Shown here: one piece after another, positions 1 through 9,311 of the stretch
Layout of the letters: the number at the start of each line of letters is the position of its first letter
Position numbering within the stretch: position 1 is the stretch's first letter
Assembly: GCA_024697945.1 (NCBI GenBank)
Contig: JAILRU010000131.1
Location: 1-53,878 of the forward strand
Direction: 5' to 3'
Origin: Bacteroidaceae bacterium
GTDB taxonomy: Bacteria; Bacteroidota; Bacteroidia; Bacteroidales; Bacteroidaceae
DNA: 53,878 nucleotides
Notes under the pieces: model-generated
Database searches by the model: none
The model's input: the letters and a program-made list of their open reading frames with translations, nothing else
Told to the model about the DNA's origin: nothing
Program-made: the position numbers and the translations under genes

Positions 1-120
1 TACGGCTGCTCTGACTGCACTTGGTACTACCTCGTGTCTTGGCCACGGACCAATCGCTCTTTGAGCGAAGGGAAAAGTGAAAGACCCACCCCCGACCCCT
101 CCCGTAATGGAGGGGAGTAG
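1..120 (+). CDS. 3' end of an unidentified gene (partial)
   Basis: Frame 1 is open from the first base to a TAG at 118-120, giving 39 residues. I do not recognise the first part, which contains a CSDCTWYYLVSWPR-like stretch. The last residues, PTPDPSRNGGE, come from a GC-rich repeat element. They match in sequence and reading frame the PTPDPSRDGGE segment near the C-terminus of the C10 protease at 9502-12141. That shared frame, plus the lack of stops, is why I think this is a real C-terminus and not chance. The 5' part lies outside the window. Confidence 0.45.
   Translation, partial: YGCSDCTWYYLVSWPRTNRSLSEGKSERPTPDPSRNGGE
84..118 (+). repeat. GC-rich palindromic dispersed element, copy 1
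   Basis: It contains a C-rich arm, CCCTCCC, then TAATGG, then a G-rich arm, GGAGGGGAG. It is nearly identical base for base to the copy at 9584-9622 read on the minus strand. It forms the C-terminal tail of the partial gene at the left edge. Confidence 0.7.
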
Positions 121-242
121 AGGGGAACTGAAATGAGATGGTGGCAGTCGCTCGGAGACGGGCGGCTGTTGCTTTGTTTCATGATATCTGGGGGCTTTTG
201 ATGCAGAAAAACACAAAAAAGAAGAAAGTTTTGCACTTTTCG

Positions 243-274
243 CTTGTGGAGTTTGGGAAAAAGGTGTATCTTTG
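243..274 (+). promoter_or_regulatory. Bacteroidetes-type promoter
   Basis: The -7 box TATCTTTG is at 267-274. A -33-like CTTG at 243-246 is 20 bases upstream, one mismatch from TTTG. It would start transcription near 281, about 30 bases before the gene at 310, and could serve the co-directional run up to the terminator at 7437-7468. Confidence 0.55.
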
Positions 275-309
275 GAGTCTGAATTTTACCTTATTAATAT
301 TATAGGCTC

Positions 310-573
310 ATGAAAAGGAAAGACCTGAAAAAACACATCAACTATCTGTGCGCTGAATTGCTGGCTGAGTGCATAGCTGCGGTACAGTACAGTACGAAAG
401 ACAACAAACAGGACGTCGAGAATGTCATGCTGGGCGTGCTGAAGATGCAGAACGACTGGATCTGCCGCCTCTCGCATGTGGAACCAGGCAGCAAAAAGCT
501 CTTCTTCAAGAAACTGAAAGATGATATGCAGAAGCGTACCGACGAGATTGTGGACCAGATACAGAACCTGTGA
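310..573 (+). CDS. Small conserved protein of unknown function
   Basis: An 87-residue, highly charged, probably cytoplasmic and helical protein with no signal peptide or membrane segment. I recognise no domain. The ATG at 310 is the first in frame and follows a good promoter. The stop is only three bases before the acyltransferase start at 577, so the two are almost certainly translated from one message. This coupling is the only clue to its role. Coding confidence is high because it is sandwiched between a promoter and a recognisable gene. Confidence 0.75.
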   Translation: MKRKDLKKHINYLCAELLAECIAAVQYSTKDNKQDVENVMLGVLKMQNDWICRLSHVEPGSKKLFFKKLKDDMQKRTDEIVDQIQNL

Positions 574-576
574 ACT

Positions 577-1116
577 ATGTCATTTTTCAACAAGCTTCTC
601 TTCGAATGGCTCCATTTCACGGAGACTGTGACGGTGCCTATCCCCGACAAGTGCATCATTGCGCTGGCTCCGCATACGAGCAACTGGGACTTCATCATCG
701 GCAACCTCTATAGCCGCGCAAGGAACTTCCACTGCGACTTCCTGATGAAGAAGGAGTGGTTCTTCTGGCCAATGGGCATCCTGATGCGCAGGCTGGGAGG
801 CATCCCCGTCTATCGCAGCAAGCAGATGCGCTCGACCGACATCATAGCGGAACAGGCCCGCAAGGCGAAGGTGTTCCGCCTCTGCATCACCCCAGAAGGC
901 ACCCGCAAGGCTCAGCCCGAATGGAAAAAGGGTTTCTACTACATCGCGCTGAAAGCCGAGATTCCCATCCTGCTCTACGGCCTGGACTATGTCGAGCGGA
1001 AAATCGTCTGCACCAAGGTCATCATCCCCAACGGCGACATCGATGCCCAGATGCAGGAGATTAAGGAATACTACGCTGGGTATAAGGGACTGCACCCGGA
1101 GAAATTTACGATATAA
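577..1116 (+). CDS. PlsC-like 1-acylglycerol-3-phosphate acyltransferase family protein
   Basis: A 179-residue acyltransferase of the PlsC/LPLAT family, which transfers an acyl chain to a lysophospholipid or related acceptor at the inner membrane face. The catalytic H-x4-D motif is visible as HTSNWD (His33, Asp38), and the substrate-binding EGTR motif as TPEGTR (about 105-110). It is shorter than classical PlsC (about 240 residues) and lacks a clear N-terminal membrane helix. That is typical of small Bacteroidetes paralogues, so the true acceptor is uncertain. The start is ATG at 577, three bases after the preceding stop. Confidence 0.85.
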   Translation: MSFFNKLLFEWLHFTETVTVPIPDKCIIALAPHTSNWDFIIGNLYSRARNFHCDFLMKKEWFFWPMGILMRRLGGIPVYRSKQMRSTDIIAEQARKAKVFRLCITPEGTRKAQPEWKKGFYYIALKAEIPILLYGLDYVERKIVCTKVIIPNGDIDAQMQEIKEYYAGYKGLHPEKFTI

Positions 1117-1167
1117 AATAATGAAGTTAAAGTGGAATTTAAAATGGAAGTTAATTCATCATTCAAA

Positions 1168-4095
1168 ATGAAACGATTCATACTTCTTCTCATTTTTCAG
1201 TTTTTCACCCTTTCACCTTTTCACTTTGCCTTTGCCCAAAACACAGGCAATGGCATTGACAACCTGCGCGAATACTTTGCCAATTATACGAACCCAAGCA
1301 TCCCTGGACTGCGCCCGATAAACGTAGAGGACATCCTGACGGACACTCAGGGAAAGCGCATAACCGTCGTGCTGAGCGACCACTTTATTGCGCAACCCTT
1401 CACACCTCAGCTTGTTAACACGCTCTATACTGACGTCAAGCGCCTGCTACCTGCATCCCTGGGTGGCTATCAGCTGTCCATCGTAGCACAGGGCACTCCT
1501 ATCGAGCAACTCATACCGACGAGCATGGTGGCCAGACCTGCTCCTGACCGTGTCTATAAGCAGGAGCTCTACAAGGGCAATCCCTGGGTGACGCCGCTCA
1601 GCCGTCCCTACTCCTTCAAGCGAGGCTTGCAGGGCAGGCATCTGGGCATCTGTCAGAGTCATGGCAAATACTTCAGCTTCGACAAGCAGGAATGGATTTG
1701 GCAGAGGCCCAGGCTCTTCTGCACCACAGAGGACCTCTTCACGCAGACGATGGTCGTGCCCTACCTCATCCCGATGCTCGAGAATGCCGGAGCGGTGGTG
1801 TTCACTCCCCGCGAACGCGACTGGCAGAAGAGGGAAATCATTGTTGACAATGATGGTATCATGGATGGCAGCCGCTATGAGGAACGTGTCAGCAAATTCC
1901 ACTGGCAGTTCGGCGGCACTGGTTTCAAGCATGACCGTGAGGGCTACGAGAACGGCGAGAACCCCTTCCGCATGGGTACCTACCAAATCACTGAAGCCAC
2001 TCAGAACAAAAGAGCGACGAGCGATGTCGTCTGGATTCCGGAAGTGCTCGTGGAGGACGACTATGCTGTCTATGTCTCCTATCAGACCGTTCCTGGCAGC
2101 ATCCCTGATGCCAACTATACCGTCATGCATGGCGGCATCGCCACTGACTTCCGCGTCAACCAGCAGATGGGCGGCGGAACTTGGGTATATCTCGGCACCT
2201 TCCATTTCACCAAGGGAAAGAGCGAAGACAACTGCGTGAAGCTCTCGAACCTGAGCAACTACAAGGGTGTCGTGACGGCTGATGCCGTACGCTTCGGAGG
2301 CGGAATGGGCAACATCGTCCGTGGCGACTCGACTATGGTCCTGCCTATCGGCAGCGACCTGCCGCGCTGCCTGGAGGCTGCCCGCTACTCGGCACAATGG
2401 TATGGCATGCCGGACAGCGTCTATTCCCGCAGAGGCAACGACGATGGCAATGACGACGTCAACACCCGACCCTTCGCGGAGAACTACGTGGCTAAGGGCA
2501 GCAACTATCTGCCAGGCGAAGACGGCCTGCGCGTGCCCATCGAGCTCTACATGGCTGTCCACAGCGATGCAGGCTTCAGGACGGACAACTCGCTGGTCGG
2601 CACGCTCGGCATCTACACGACAGGCTTCTATGACGGCAAGACGGCAACCGGCCTCTCCAGGCTGGTGAGCCGCGACCTTGTAGATTTGGTAATGACCGAA
2701 ATCAGCAAAGACATGACACGCGAGCTGGGCATTTGGAACCGACGTGACATCTACGACCGCAACTACGGAGAGTCGCGCGACGCCCAGTTCCCCGCCGTCC
2801 TCCTGGAAATGCTCAGCCACCAGAACTGGGCTGACATGCGCATCGGACACGACCCCTGGTTCAAGTTCCTCATCTCGCGCTCCATCTACAAGGGCATCCT
2901 GCGCTTCATCGCCACCATCCACGGCGAGAAGAGCTGCGTGGTGCAACCCCTACCCGTAGCCGGACTGGCTGCTGAAGCGAACAGCGAGAAGAACGAGATT
3001 ACCCTGACCTGGACACCGAGATGGGACTCCGCAGAACCGACGGCTACTCCAACAGGCTACATTGTCTATACCAAGCAGGCGGGAGGCGACTTCGACAACG
3101 GACACTACCTGAGCGGCAACGACTGCTTCTACCGGATGCAAGCCACGCCCGGAACACTCTACAGCTTCCGCATAGCTGCCGTCAACGATGGCGGTGCAAG
3201 TATGCTGAGCGACGAGGTATGTGCCGCAGTCTCCAGGATGCCGAACTCTCCCTCCATCCTCCTGGTCGATGCCTTCCAGAGACTGGCAGGTCCGTTGCCC
3301 TTCGACACAGAATCGACCGGCGGCTTCCTATTCGACGAAGACCCAGGCGTGATTGACGTGAAATCCCCAGGCTACTGCGGACGTCAGCTGAGCTTCGACA
3401 AGAGTCAGTACGGCAAGGAGGTTGGCGAAGGCTTTGGCGTTAGCGGCAACGAACTGGAGGGTATGATTCTGGCAGGCAACACGCACGACTACAGCGTACG
3501 CAATGCCTCGGACATCCTCGCCCATCATCCCGACTGCAACATCAGCAGCACCACACCGATACAGCTGTCCGGACTGGACCTGCGGAGATACCGCATCGCC
3601 AACTTCATCCTCGGAGCACAGAAGGACGACGGCTACTCCCTGACACGTCGCAAGGCCTTCACGCCCGAGATGTACACAGCCATCTCCCAGCTGTCGCTGC
3701 AAGGCACGTCCATCCTGGTGAGCGGCGCATTCATCGGAAGCGATGTGCTCTCTCCTGAAGCCAAAAACTTCGTAGCTGAGAAACTAAAGTACCGCTTGGC
3801 CGCCACAGCTCCGACGGACAGCATCTGCACCGTTCAGGGTCTGAACAACACAGCCACCATCTGGAGCAGGCCCAGCGAAGAGAACTACTGGGTACGGAGT
3901 ACTGACGTCATCGAACCTGTTGGCGGTGCCTTCAGCGCAATGAAATATATCGCAGGAAACCACTCTGCCGCCATTGCCTACCCAGGTCCTGGCTATCGCG
4001 TCATGGCGTTTGGCTTCCCCCTGGAATGTATCACCGACACCGAAACCCGCCGCAACATCTTCAACATTTCCATCGACTTCCTGTTAGGGAAATAA
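1168..4095 (+). CDS. Secreted amidase with golvesin-like and fibronectin type III domains
   Basis: A 975-residue exported protein of a type often labelled 'xanthan lyase' in Bacteroidetes genomes. I place the start at ATG 1168, which begins a clean signal peptide (MKRFILLL ... FAFAQ). The in-frame GTG at 1132 would only add residues encoded by A/T-rich repeat sequence. About 240-400 is a golvesin C-terminal-like beta domain (TWVYLGTFHF, VTADAVRFGG). About 400-560 resembles a zinc N-acetylmuramoyl-L-alanine amidase, with the metal-site HSDAG near 463 and a catalytic-type Glu in LLEMLSHQN near 546. An Fn3 domain follows (about 590-690), then a long C-terminal domain I cannot name. It probably acts on cell-wall peptide or glycan in the periplasm or outside. 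No T9SS sorting domain is apparent. Confidence 0.8.
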   Translation: MKRFILLLIFQFFTLSPFHFAFAQNTGNGIDNLREYFANYTNPSIPGLRPINVEDILTDTQGKRITVVLSDHFIAQPFTPQLVNTLYTDVKRLLPASLGGYQLSIVAQGTPIEQLIPTSMVARPAPDRVYKQELYKGNPWVTPLSRPYSFKRGLQGRHLGICQSHGKYFSFDKQEWIWQRPRLFCTTEDLFTQTMVVPYLIPMLENAGAVVFTPRERDWQKREIIVDNDGIMDGSRYEERVSKFHWQFGGTGFKHDREGYENGENPFRMGTYQITEATQNKRATSDVVWIPEVLVEDDYAVYVSYQTVPGSIPDANYTVMHGGIATDFRVNQQMGGGTWVYLGTFHFTKGKSEDNCVKLSNLSNYKGVVTADAVRFGGGMGNIVRGDSTMVLPIGSDLPRCLEAARYSAQWYGMPDSVYSRRGNDDGNDDVNTRPFAENYVAKGSNYLPGEDGLRVPIELYMAVHSDAGFRTDNSLVGTLGIYTTGFYDGKTATGLSRLVSRDLVDLVMTEISKDMTRELGIWNRRDIYDRNYGESRDAQFPAVLLEMLSHQNWADMRIGHDPWFKFLISRSIYKGILRFIATIHGEKSCVVQPLPVAGLAAEANSEKNEITLTWTPRWDSAEPTATPTGYIVYTKQAGGDFDNGHYLSGNDCFYRMQATPGTLYSFRIAAVNDGGASMLSDEVCAAVSRMPNSPSILLVDAFQRLAGPLPFDTESTGGFLFDEDPGVIDVKSPGYCGRQLSFDKSQYGKEVGEGFGVSGNELEGMILAGNTHDYSVRNASDILAHHPDCNISSTTPIQLSGLDLRRYRIANFILGAQKDDGYSLTRRKAFTPEMYTAISQLSLQGTSILVSGAFIGSDVLSPEAKNFVAEKLKYRLAATAPTDSICTVQGLNNTATIWSRPSEENYWVRSTDVIEPVGGAFSAMKYIAGNHSAAIAYPGPGYRVMAFGFPLECITDTETRRNIFNISIDFLLGK

Positions 4096-4108
4096 AAGGC
4101 CATAAAAT

Positions 4109-4408
4109 ATGTACACGATTCTCTGCAACATGAAGGGCTCACGCAAACTCACGGTGACTGAAGCCCATCTGAATACCATCGACAAATATGCCCTCTTCCA
4201 CGACCTGCTCGACAGCAATGGCATCGTAGAAGAGAGCGTCCTGGAGAAACTGCGCCTGAATGTCCGCTCCCTGCTTTCCTCGGGCCAAGCAGACCAACCA
4301 GACCCGCAGCTGATTGACCTCTGCGAACAGATCCTCTTCCATAGCGACATGAAGGCCTTCGGTCTGCATCAACTCATTCTGCTCTATATTGATTGGAAAA
4401 AGGAATAA
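4109..4408 (+). CDS. Small protein of unknown function upstream of ygiQ
   Basis: A 99-residue, probably soluble and helical protein that I do not recognise. The ATG at 4109 lies 13 bases after the amidase stop, and a second in-frame ATG at 4130 is possible. Its 3' end overlaps the proposed TTG start of ygiQ by 20 bases, which suggests translational coupling. No promoter is visible in the short gap, so it probably belongs to the same transcript as its neighbours. Confidence 0.65.
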   Translation: MYTILCNMKGSRKLTVTEAHLNTIDKYALFHDLLDSNGIVEESVLEKLRLNVRSLLSSGQADQPDPQLIDLCEQILFHSDMKAFGLHQLILLYIDWKKE

Positions 4409-6269
4409 GACCGATTGGCTGCCAACAACGCGCAAGGAAATGGAACTGCGCGGCTGGGACTGTGCTGATGTGATTCTCTTCAGCGCTGATGCCTACGTGG
4501 ACCATCCCGCCTTTGGTGCAGCAGTCGTAGGACGGCTGTTAGAGGCTGAGGAACTGCGTGTCTGCATCGTTCCGCAACCCGACTGGCATGGGGACTTCCG
4601 CGACTTCCGCAAGTTGGGACGCCCACGGCTCTTCTTCGGCATATCACCAGGCTGCATGGATTCGATGGTCAACAAATACACAGCAGCCCGACGCCTCAGA
4701 AGCGAGGATGCCTACAGCCCAGATGGGCGCCACGACCTCAGACCTGAATACCCCACAATCGTCTATACAGACATCCTGCGGAAACTCTATCCCGATGTAC
4801 CCATTGTGCTTGGTGGCATAGAGGCCAGCATGCGACGGGTGATGCACTATGACTACTGGCAGGAACGCTTCCGTCCAAGCATCCTCTGTGACTGCGATGC
4901 CGACCTCATCACCTATGGCATGGGAGAGAAAGTGAACCTGGAACTCGTCCGCCTCCTCATCGAAGCCATCAACGACGCACATCCCCTGCTCCATTACGAC
5001 GAGAACGGCGAACCTTGCATCACTCGTGAACTGCTACGCGAAGTAGCAAAAGGGCTTCACCAAACAGTTTCTCTCTGGAAGAAGGATGAGATACCTGGAG
5101 GCATCAAGGACGACGACATCGTGCTGCACAGCTATGAGGAATGCCTCAGACAGCCGCGACTGCACGCAGAGAACTTCCGCCACATCGAGGAAGAGAGCAA
5201 CAAGATGCATGCCCACCGGCTCCTGCAACAGACTGCTGGCCGCTGGGTAGTGGTCAATCCACCCTACCCTCCCCTGACCTCCGAAGAGCTGGACCAGAGT
5301 TTCGACCTGCCCTACACACGTCTGCCACACCCCAAATACGAAGGCAAGCGCATCCCTGCCTACGAGATGATTAAGTTCAGCGTGACTCTCCATCGTGGAT
5401 GCTTCGGGGGCTGCGCCTTCTGCACCATTAGCGCGCACCAAGGGAAGTTCATCGTGAGCCGCTCAAAGGAAAGCATCCTCAGGGAAGTGAAAGCCATCAC
5501 AGAGATGCCGGACTTCAAGGGCTACCTGAGCGACCTGGGCGGACCAAGCGCCAACATGTACCAGATGCGAGGCAAACGCCAGGAGCTCTGCGAGAAGTGC
5601 AAACGCCCTTCGTGCATCCACCCTGCCATCTGCCCGAACCTGAACGGCGACCATCGGCCCTTGCTCGACATCTACAGGAGCGTGGATAGTCTGCCTGGCA
5701 TAAAGAAGAGCTTCATCGGCAGCGGCGTTCGCTATGACATGCTGCTGCACGATTGGAAGGACGAAGCCCTGAACCGAGCTGCCGCAGAATATACCAAAGA
5801 ACTGATTACGAAGCACGTCAGCGGACGCTTGAAGGTAGCTCCCGAACATACCAGCGATGCCGTGCTGAACCTGATGCGCAAGCCCTCCTTCAGCCTCTTC
5901 CGGCAGTTCAAGAGCATCTTCGACACGACTTGCAGGAAGGCAGGATTGAAGCAGCAGCTCATTCCCTACTTCATCAGCAGTCACCCAGGCTGTACGGTTC
6001 GCGATATGGCTGATCTCGCAGCCATCACCAAGCAGATGAACTACAAACTGGAGCAGGTACAGGACTTCACGCCAACGCCTCTCACCGTCAGCACAACCTG
6101 CTGGGCTACAGGCTATCATCCCTACACGCTCGAACCCATCTACAGCGCCAAGACACCCGAAGAGAAGCACGAGCAAAACAAACTCTTCTTCTGGTACAAG
6201 GAAGCCTCACCCCCAACCCCTCTCCGAGGAGAAAGGAGAAAAATAGTGAAATCATCAAATCGTAAATAA
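4389..6269 (+). CDS. YgiQ family radical SAM protein
   Basis: A member of the YgiQ/UPF0313 family of radical SAM enzymes, whose reaction is still unassigned. The N-terminus (DWLPTTRKEMELRGWD) is the family signature. The Fe-S cluster motif CX3CX2C is visible as CFGGCAFC near residue 338. The best start is a TTG at 4389, because the conserved region begins within ten codons and no ATG is suitably placed. The last about 20 residues are not family sequence: they are encoded by a GC-rich dispersed element (6205-6240) followed by A/T-rich phrase repeat. A repeat insertion therefore seems to have replaced or extended the natural C-terminus. Confidence 0.9.
   Translation: MIGKRNKTDWLPTTRKEMELRGWDCADVILFSADAYVDHPAFGAAVVGRLLEAEELRVCIVPQPDWHGDFRDFRKLGRPRLFFGISPGCMDSMVNKYTAARRLRSEDAYSPDGRHDLRPEYPTIVYTDILRKLYPDVPIVLGGIEASMRRVMHYDYWQERFRPSILCDCDADLITYGMGEKVNLELVRLLIEAINDAHPLLHYDENGEPCITRELLREVAKGLHQTVSLWKKDEIPGGIKDDDIVLHSYEECLRQPRLHAENFRHIEEESNKMHAHRLLQQTAGRWVVVNPPYPPLTSEELDQSFDLPYTRLPHPKYEGKRIPAYEMIKFSVTLHRGCFGGCAFCTISAHQGKFIVSRSKESILREVKAITEMPDFKGYLSDLGGPSANMYQMRGKRQELCEKCKRPSCIHPAICPNLNGDHRPLLDIYRSVDSLPGIKKSFIGSGVRYDMLLHDWKDEALNRAAAEYTKELITKHVSGRLKVAPEHTSDAVLNLMRKPSFSLFRQFKSIFDTTCRKAGLKQQLIPYFISSHPGCTVRDMADLAAITKQMNYKLEQVQDFTPTPLTVSTTCWATGYHPYTLEPIYSAKTPEEKHEQNKLFFWYKEASPPTPLRGERRKIVKSSNRK
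6205..6240 (+). repeat. GC-rich palindromic dispersed element, copy 2
   Basis: It reads CCTCACCCCCAACCCCTCTC, then CGAGGAGAAAGGAG. It encodes ASPPTPLRGERR in the tail of the YgiQ protein, in frame with the gene. Confidence 0.65.
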
Positions 6270-6307
6270 ATTGAAAATTGTAAATCGTCAAATAGTAAAT
6301 TATCAAG

Positions 6308-6775
6308 ATGCAAAGTGAATGGTTTGAATGCAAGGTCCGCTACGACAAGACCTTGGAAAACGGTCTAATCAAAAAGACCACAGAGAGTTATTTAGTTGAC
6401 GCCCTAAGCTTCACCGAAGCCGAGAAACGTTTCATCGAGGAGATCACACCCTTTATCACGGGTGAATTCATCGTCACTGACATCAAACGTGCACGTCTCG
6501 CAGACCTATTCGACAGTGAAGACCTTAACGACGACCGATGGTTCAAAGCACGTATTGCTTACGTTACTCTCGACGAGAAGAGCGGCGCAGAGAAGCGAAC
6601 TGTACAGTCAGCCATGATTCAGGCAAACGATTTCCACCGCGCCCTCGCAAGACTGGACGAAGGCATGAAAGGGACATTGGGCGAATGGGTCATCGTCTCT
6701 ATCACTGAGACTGCGATAATCGATGTGTTTAAATTTAAGGCAGAAGATGATAAGCCCGTCAAAAAGAATAAATGA
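6308..6775 (+). CDS. DUF4494 domain-containing protein
   Basis: A 155-residue soluble protein matching the DUF4494 family, which I know only from Bacteroidetes. The N-terminal WFECKVRYDKT and the VDALSFTEAE stretch are characteristic. Its function is unknown. The 38-base gap from ygiQ is filled with A/T-rich phrase repeat (TTGAAAATTGTAAATCG type). Its 3' end overlaps the yggS start by 29 bases, implying coupled expression. Confidence 0.85.
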   Translation: MQSEWFECKVRYDKTLENGLIKKTTESYLVDALSFTEAEKRFIEEITPFITGEFIVTDIKRARLADLFDSEDLNDDRWFKARIAYVTLDEKSGAEKRTVQSAMIQANDFHRALARLDEGMKGTLGEWVIVSITETAIIDVFKFKAEDDKPVKKNK

Positions 6776-7427
6776 AATCAAGCAGACATTGCCTGATGGC
6801 GTCCGACTTGTAGCTGTCAGCAAGTACCACCCAGCCTCGATGATTCAGGAGGCCTACGATGGCGGTCAGCGCATCTTCGGAGAAAGTCATGTCCAAGAGC
6901 TAGTCGCAAAGTACGAGGTACTGCCCAAGGATATCGAGTGGCACTTCATCGGTCACCTGCAGACGAACAAGGTCAAGTACATCGCACCCTTCGTCAGCCT
7001 CATTCACGCCGTAGATTCCGAGCACCTCATCAAGGAGATTGACAAGCAGGCGAAACGGTGTGGGCGTACCATCCCAATTCTCTTGGAGGTACATGTTGCC
7101 AAGGAAGAGACAAAATATGGCTTCACTCCCGACGAACTGCTTGCCTTCATGGAGAGCGGCGCCTGGCAACAATACACGAACGTCAGCTTTAACGGCCTGA
7201 TGTGTATGGCAACGAACACAGACCCCCTCCTGCCTCCCCCCTTTGGGGAGAGTCTGATAGCCAGCGAGTTCGAACAAGTCCGAGAACTCTTCTCCACCCT
7301 AAGCTCTAAACTCCCATCCTTTAGCATAAAGAGTTGGGGTATGAGCAACGACTACCCTATTGCCGTCGCTCATGGCAGCAATATGGTCCGAATCGGCAGT
7401 CTCATATTCGGGGAAAGAGTTTATTAG
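6747..7427 (+). CDS. YggS family pyridoxal phosphate-binding protein
   Basis: A 226-residue PLP homeostasis protein (PLPBP/YggS family) with an alanine-racemase-like barrel. The PLP lysine is in LVAVSKYHP, and WHFIGHLQTNKVKY and WGMSNDYPIAVAHGSNMVRIG are family motifs. I prefer the ATG at 6747, preceded by a purine-rich AAGGCAGAAG, over the ATG at 6723. The segment PLLPPPFGES (from about 7221) interrupts the usual helix after MCMATNTD and coincides with a GC-rich dispersed element. The protein therefore carries an in-frame repeat insertion at a surface loop. Confidence 0.9.
   Translation: MISPSKRINEIKQTLPDGVRLVAVSKYHPASMIQEAYDGGQRIFGESHVQELVAKYEVLPKDIEWHFIGHLQTNKVKYIAPFVSLIHAVDSEHLIKEIDKQAKRCGRTIPILLEVHVAKEETKYGFTPDELLAFMESGAWQQYTNVSFNGLMCMATNTDPLLPPPFGESLIASEFEQVRELFSTLSSKLPSFSIKSWGMSNDYPIAVAHGSNMVRIGSLIFGERVY
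7221..7253 (+). repeat. GC-rich palindromic dispersed element, copy 3
   Basis: It contains CTCCTGCCTCCCCC, CTTT and GGGGAGAG. It lies in frame inside yggS and encodes roughly PLLPPPFGES. Confidence 0.65.
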
Positions 7428-7436
7428 CGTATATCA

Positions 7437-7468
7437 AAAAACCTCTTCCGTTCGGGAAGAGGCTTTTT
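7437..7468. terminator. Bidirectional intrinsic terminator
   Basis: CCTCTTCC and GGGAAGAGG form a stem around a GTTC loop, flanked by A6 on the left and T5 on the right. It ends the yggS transcript on the plus strand and the acyl-CoA ligase transcript on the minus strand, four bases from that gene's stop. Confidence 0.9.
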
Positions 7469-7471
7469 GGT

Positions 7472-9154
7472 TTATAAATCTATGTTCTGATAGAGATAAC
7501 GCTTGATGCTCTTCTTCGGCGTCTTCTCGAATTCGTTCTCCATCACCTTGATGCTGGACAGCTGGGCATAGGCAGGAAGGTTCGGATTGATTTCCTTGCG
7601 GTTCTGCTCCATGATGCTCTCGACATCCGATGCAGAGAGACGCAGCTTCTTCACCTGTTCCTGGTCAGGATATACAAGACCTACGAGCTTGTCACCCTTC
7701 TGAACCACCAGACATTCGCTGACGAGTGTCATGTTGCTGAGCTTATCCTCAATCTCCTCCGGATAGATGTTCTGTCCGTTGGCACCGAGCAGCATAGTCT
7801 TACTGCGGCCCTTGATGAAGAGGTTGCCGTTCTTGATTACGCCGAGGTCGCCAGTATGGTACCAGCCGTCTTCATCGATGGCTTCCTTGGTGGCCTCCTC
7901 GTTCTTGTAGTAGCCAAGCATCACGTTCAGGCCTCTTGTCAGTATCTCGCCTGCAACGTGCTCGGGATCAGGGCTGTCGATGCGCAGTTCCTGATGGATG
8001 ACACACTTGCCGCAACTGCCCACCACCTGGTCCTTCCAGTCATTGTAGGCAATGATGGGAGCGCACTCCGTGGCGCCGTAGCCAACGGTATAGCGGAAAC
8101 CTATATCATGCAGCAACTGCTCTATCTCCTGATTGAGAGCGGCACCGCCGATGATGACCTCGTAGAAATTGCCGCCGAGAGCCTCCGTCAGTCCGTCGCA
8201 GATTCTCTTGCGGATGCGGTCGCCGATAATCGGGACATTCATCAGCATCCTCACCTTCGGGTCTTGAATCCTGGGCAGCACAGCCTTGCGCACCACCTTC
8301 TCGATGATGAGAGGAACGACGATGAGCACGACGGGCTTCACCTCAGCCAAAGCCTTCATCAGGATAGTGGGAGATGCCATCTTCGTGAGGAAGTTGACAT
8401 GTGCACCCACCAAGAATTCGTAGGTGAACTCGAAGGCCATACCGTACATGTGCGCCATAGGCAACATACTGAGCACCTCGCAGCCAGTCTTGACTGCATG
8501 ACCCATCACGTGCTCTGCGAAGTCGCAGTTGCTCCAGAGTGCGCGATAGGGAATCATCACACCCTTCGAGTTGCTGGTCGTTCCGCTGGTATAGTTCAGC
8601 ACAGCCAGCTCATCGGGCTTATCCTCATAGTATTTCAGGTATTTCGGCAGGAAACGGCTGGGGAACTTCTCGCCGAAGAGGCGGTTCAAGTTCTCGCGGG
8701 CATAACCCAATTTCTCACTACGACAAACCAGCAGGCTGTAATCGACTAATGAAATGACGCCCAGCAATTCGGGCATCTCGTCAGCATTGAGTCCCGGCCA
8801 CACCTTGTCACCCACAAAGAGGAGCTTCGACTCGGAGTGATTCACGAGGTCGTGTACCTGCGAAGGATGGAACTCATGCAGGATGGGCACAGCCACAGCG
8901 CCGTAAGTCAGGATGCTCATGAAGGCAGCCCCCCATCGGCTCAGGTTACGTCCGCAGAGCGCAATCTTGTCTCCAGGCTGAATACCAGCATGTTCGAACA
9001 AGATGTGCATCTTCTCAATGATGCGCGCTACATCTTTATATTGTAAAGTAAAGACTCCGTAGTCCGACATCGAATCCAGGAACCAATGCTCCTGAATACT
9101 CTGCAGAATCATCTGATTATACGAAGGCACTTCCGTTGGTTTCATTTTGCACAT
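7472..9154 (-). CDS. Long-chain fatty acid-CoA ligase family (AMP-binding enzyme)
   Basis: A 560-residue adenylate-forming enzyme that probably activates a fatty acid to acyl-CoA through an acyl-AMP. Visible motifs are the P-loop YTSGTTSNSKG near 190, GYGATE near 358, WYHTGDLG near 432, and the C-terminal catalytic lysine region (KTPKKSIKR). There is no signal peptide. Two starts are possible, ATG at 9154 or at 9145; both fit the promoter at 9171-9201. It is transcribed alone. The acyl substrate cannot be told from the sequence. Confidence 0.88.
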   Translation of the reverse strand: MCKMKPTEVPSYNQMILQSIQEHWFLDSMSDYGVFTLQYKDVARIIEKMHILFEHAGIQPGDKIALCGRNLSRWGAAFMSILTYGAVAVPILHEFHPSQVHDLVNHSESKLLFVGDKVWPGLNADEMPELLGVISLVDYSLLVCRSEKLGYARENLNRLFGEKFPSRFLPKYLKYYEDKPDELAVLNYTSGTTSNSKGVMIPYRALWSNCDFAEHVMGHAVKTGCEVLSMLPMAHMYGMAFEFTYEFLVGAHVNFLTKMASPTILMKALAEVKPVVLIVVPLIIEKVVRKAVLPRIQDPKVRMLMNVPIIGDRIRKRICDGLTEALGGNFYEVIIGGAALNQEIEQLLHDIGFRYTVGYGATECAPIIAYNDWKDQVVGSCGKCVIHQELRIDSPDPEHVAGEILTRGLNVMLGYYKNEEATKEAIDEDGWYHTGDLGVIKNGNLFIKGRSKTMLLGANGQNIYPEEIEDKLSNMTLVSECLVVQKGDKLVGLVYPDQEQVKKLRLSASDVESIMEQNRKEINPNLPAYAQLSSIKVMENEFEKTPKKSIKRYLYQNIDL

Positions 9155-9170
9155 TTTAGTAAAATTTGTG

Positions 9171-9201
9171 CAAAGTTACAATAAATATGGTATATTCCAA
9201 A
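9171..9201 (-). promoter_or_regulatory. Bacteroidetes-type promoter of the acyl-CoA ligase gene
   Basis: On the minus strand, TTTG (9201-9198) is separated by exactly 19 bases from TAACTTTG (9178-9171). Both boxes match the consensus. Transcription would start about 10 bases before the gene. Confidence 0.85.
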
Positions 9202-9311
9202 TAAATAAGGTATAAAATTAGCAAAAAAGGGAGAAAAACAAACAAAAACACGGATTTGAGGATTGTAATCACGTGCCTACACAAGCAATTTCTCCCTTTA
9301 TCGCGAATTCT

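Noticed and set aside
1447..2946. Long antisense frame of 499 residues opposite the amidase gene
   Set aside because: It mirrors a GC-rich coding gene in another frame, has no promoter, and shows no recognisable protein motif. The same applies to the long antisense frames at 7856-8749, 21280-22032, 41392-42564 and 42568-43563.
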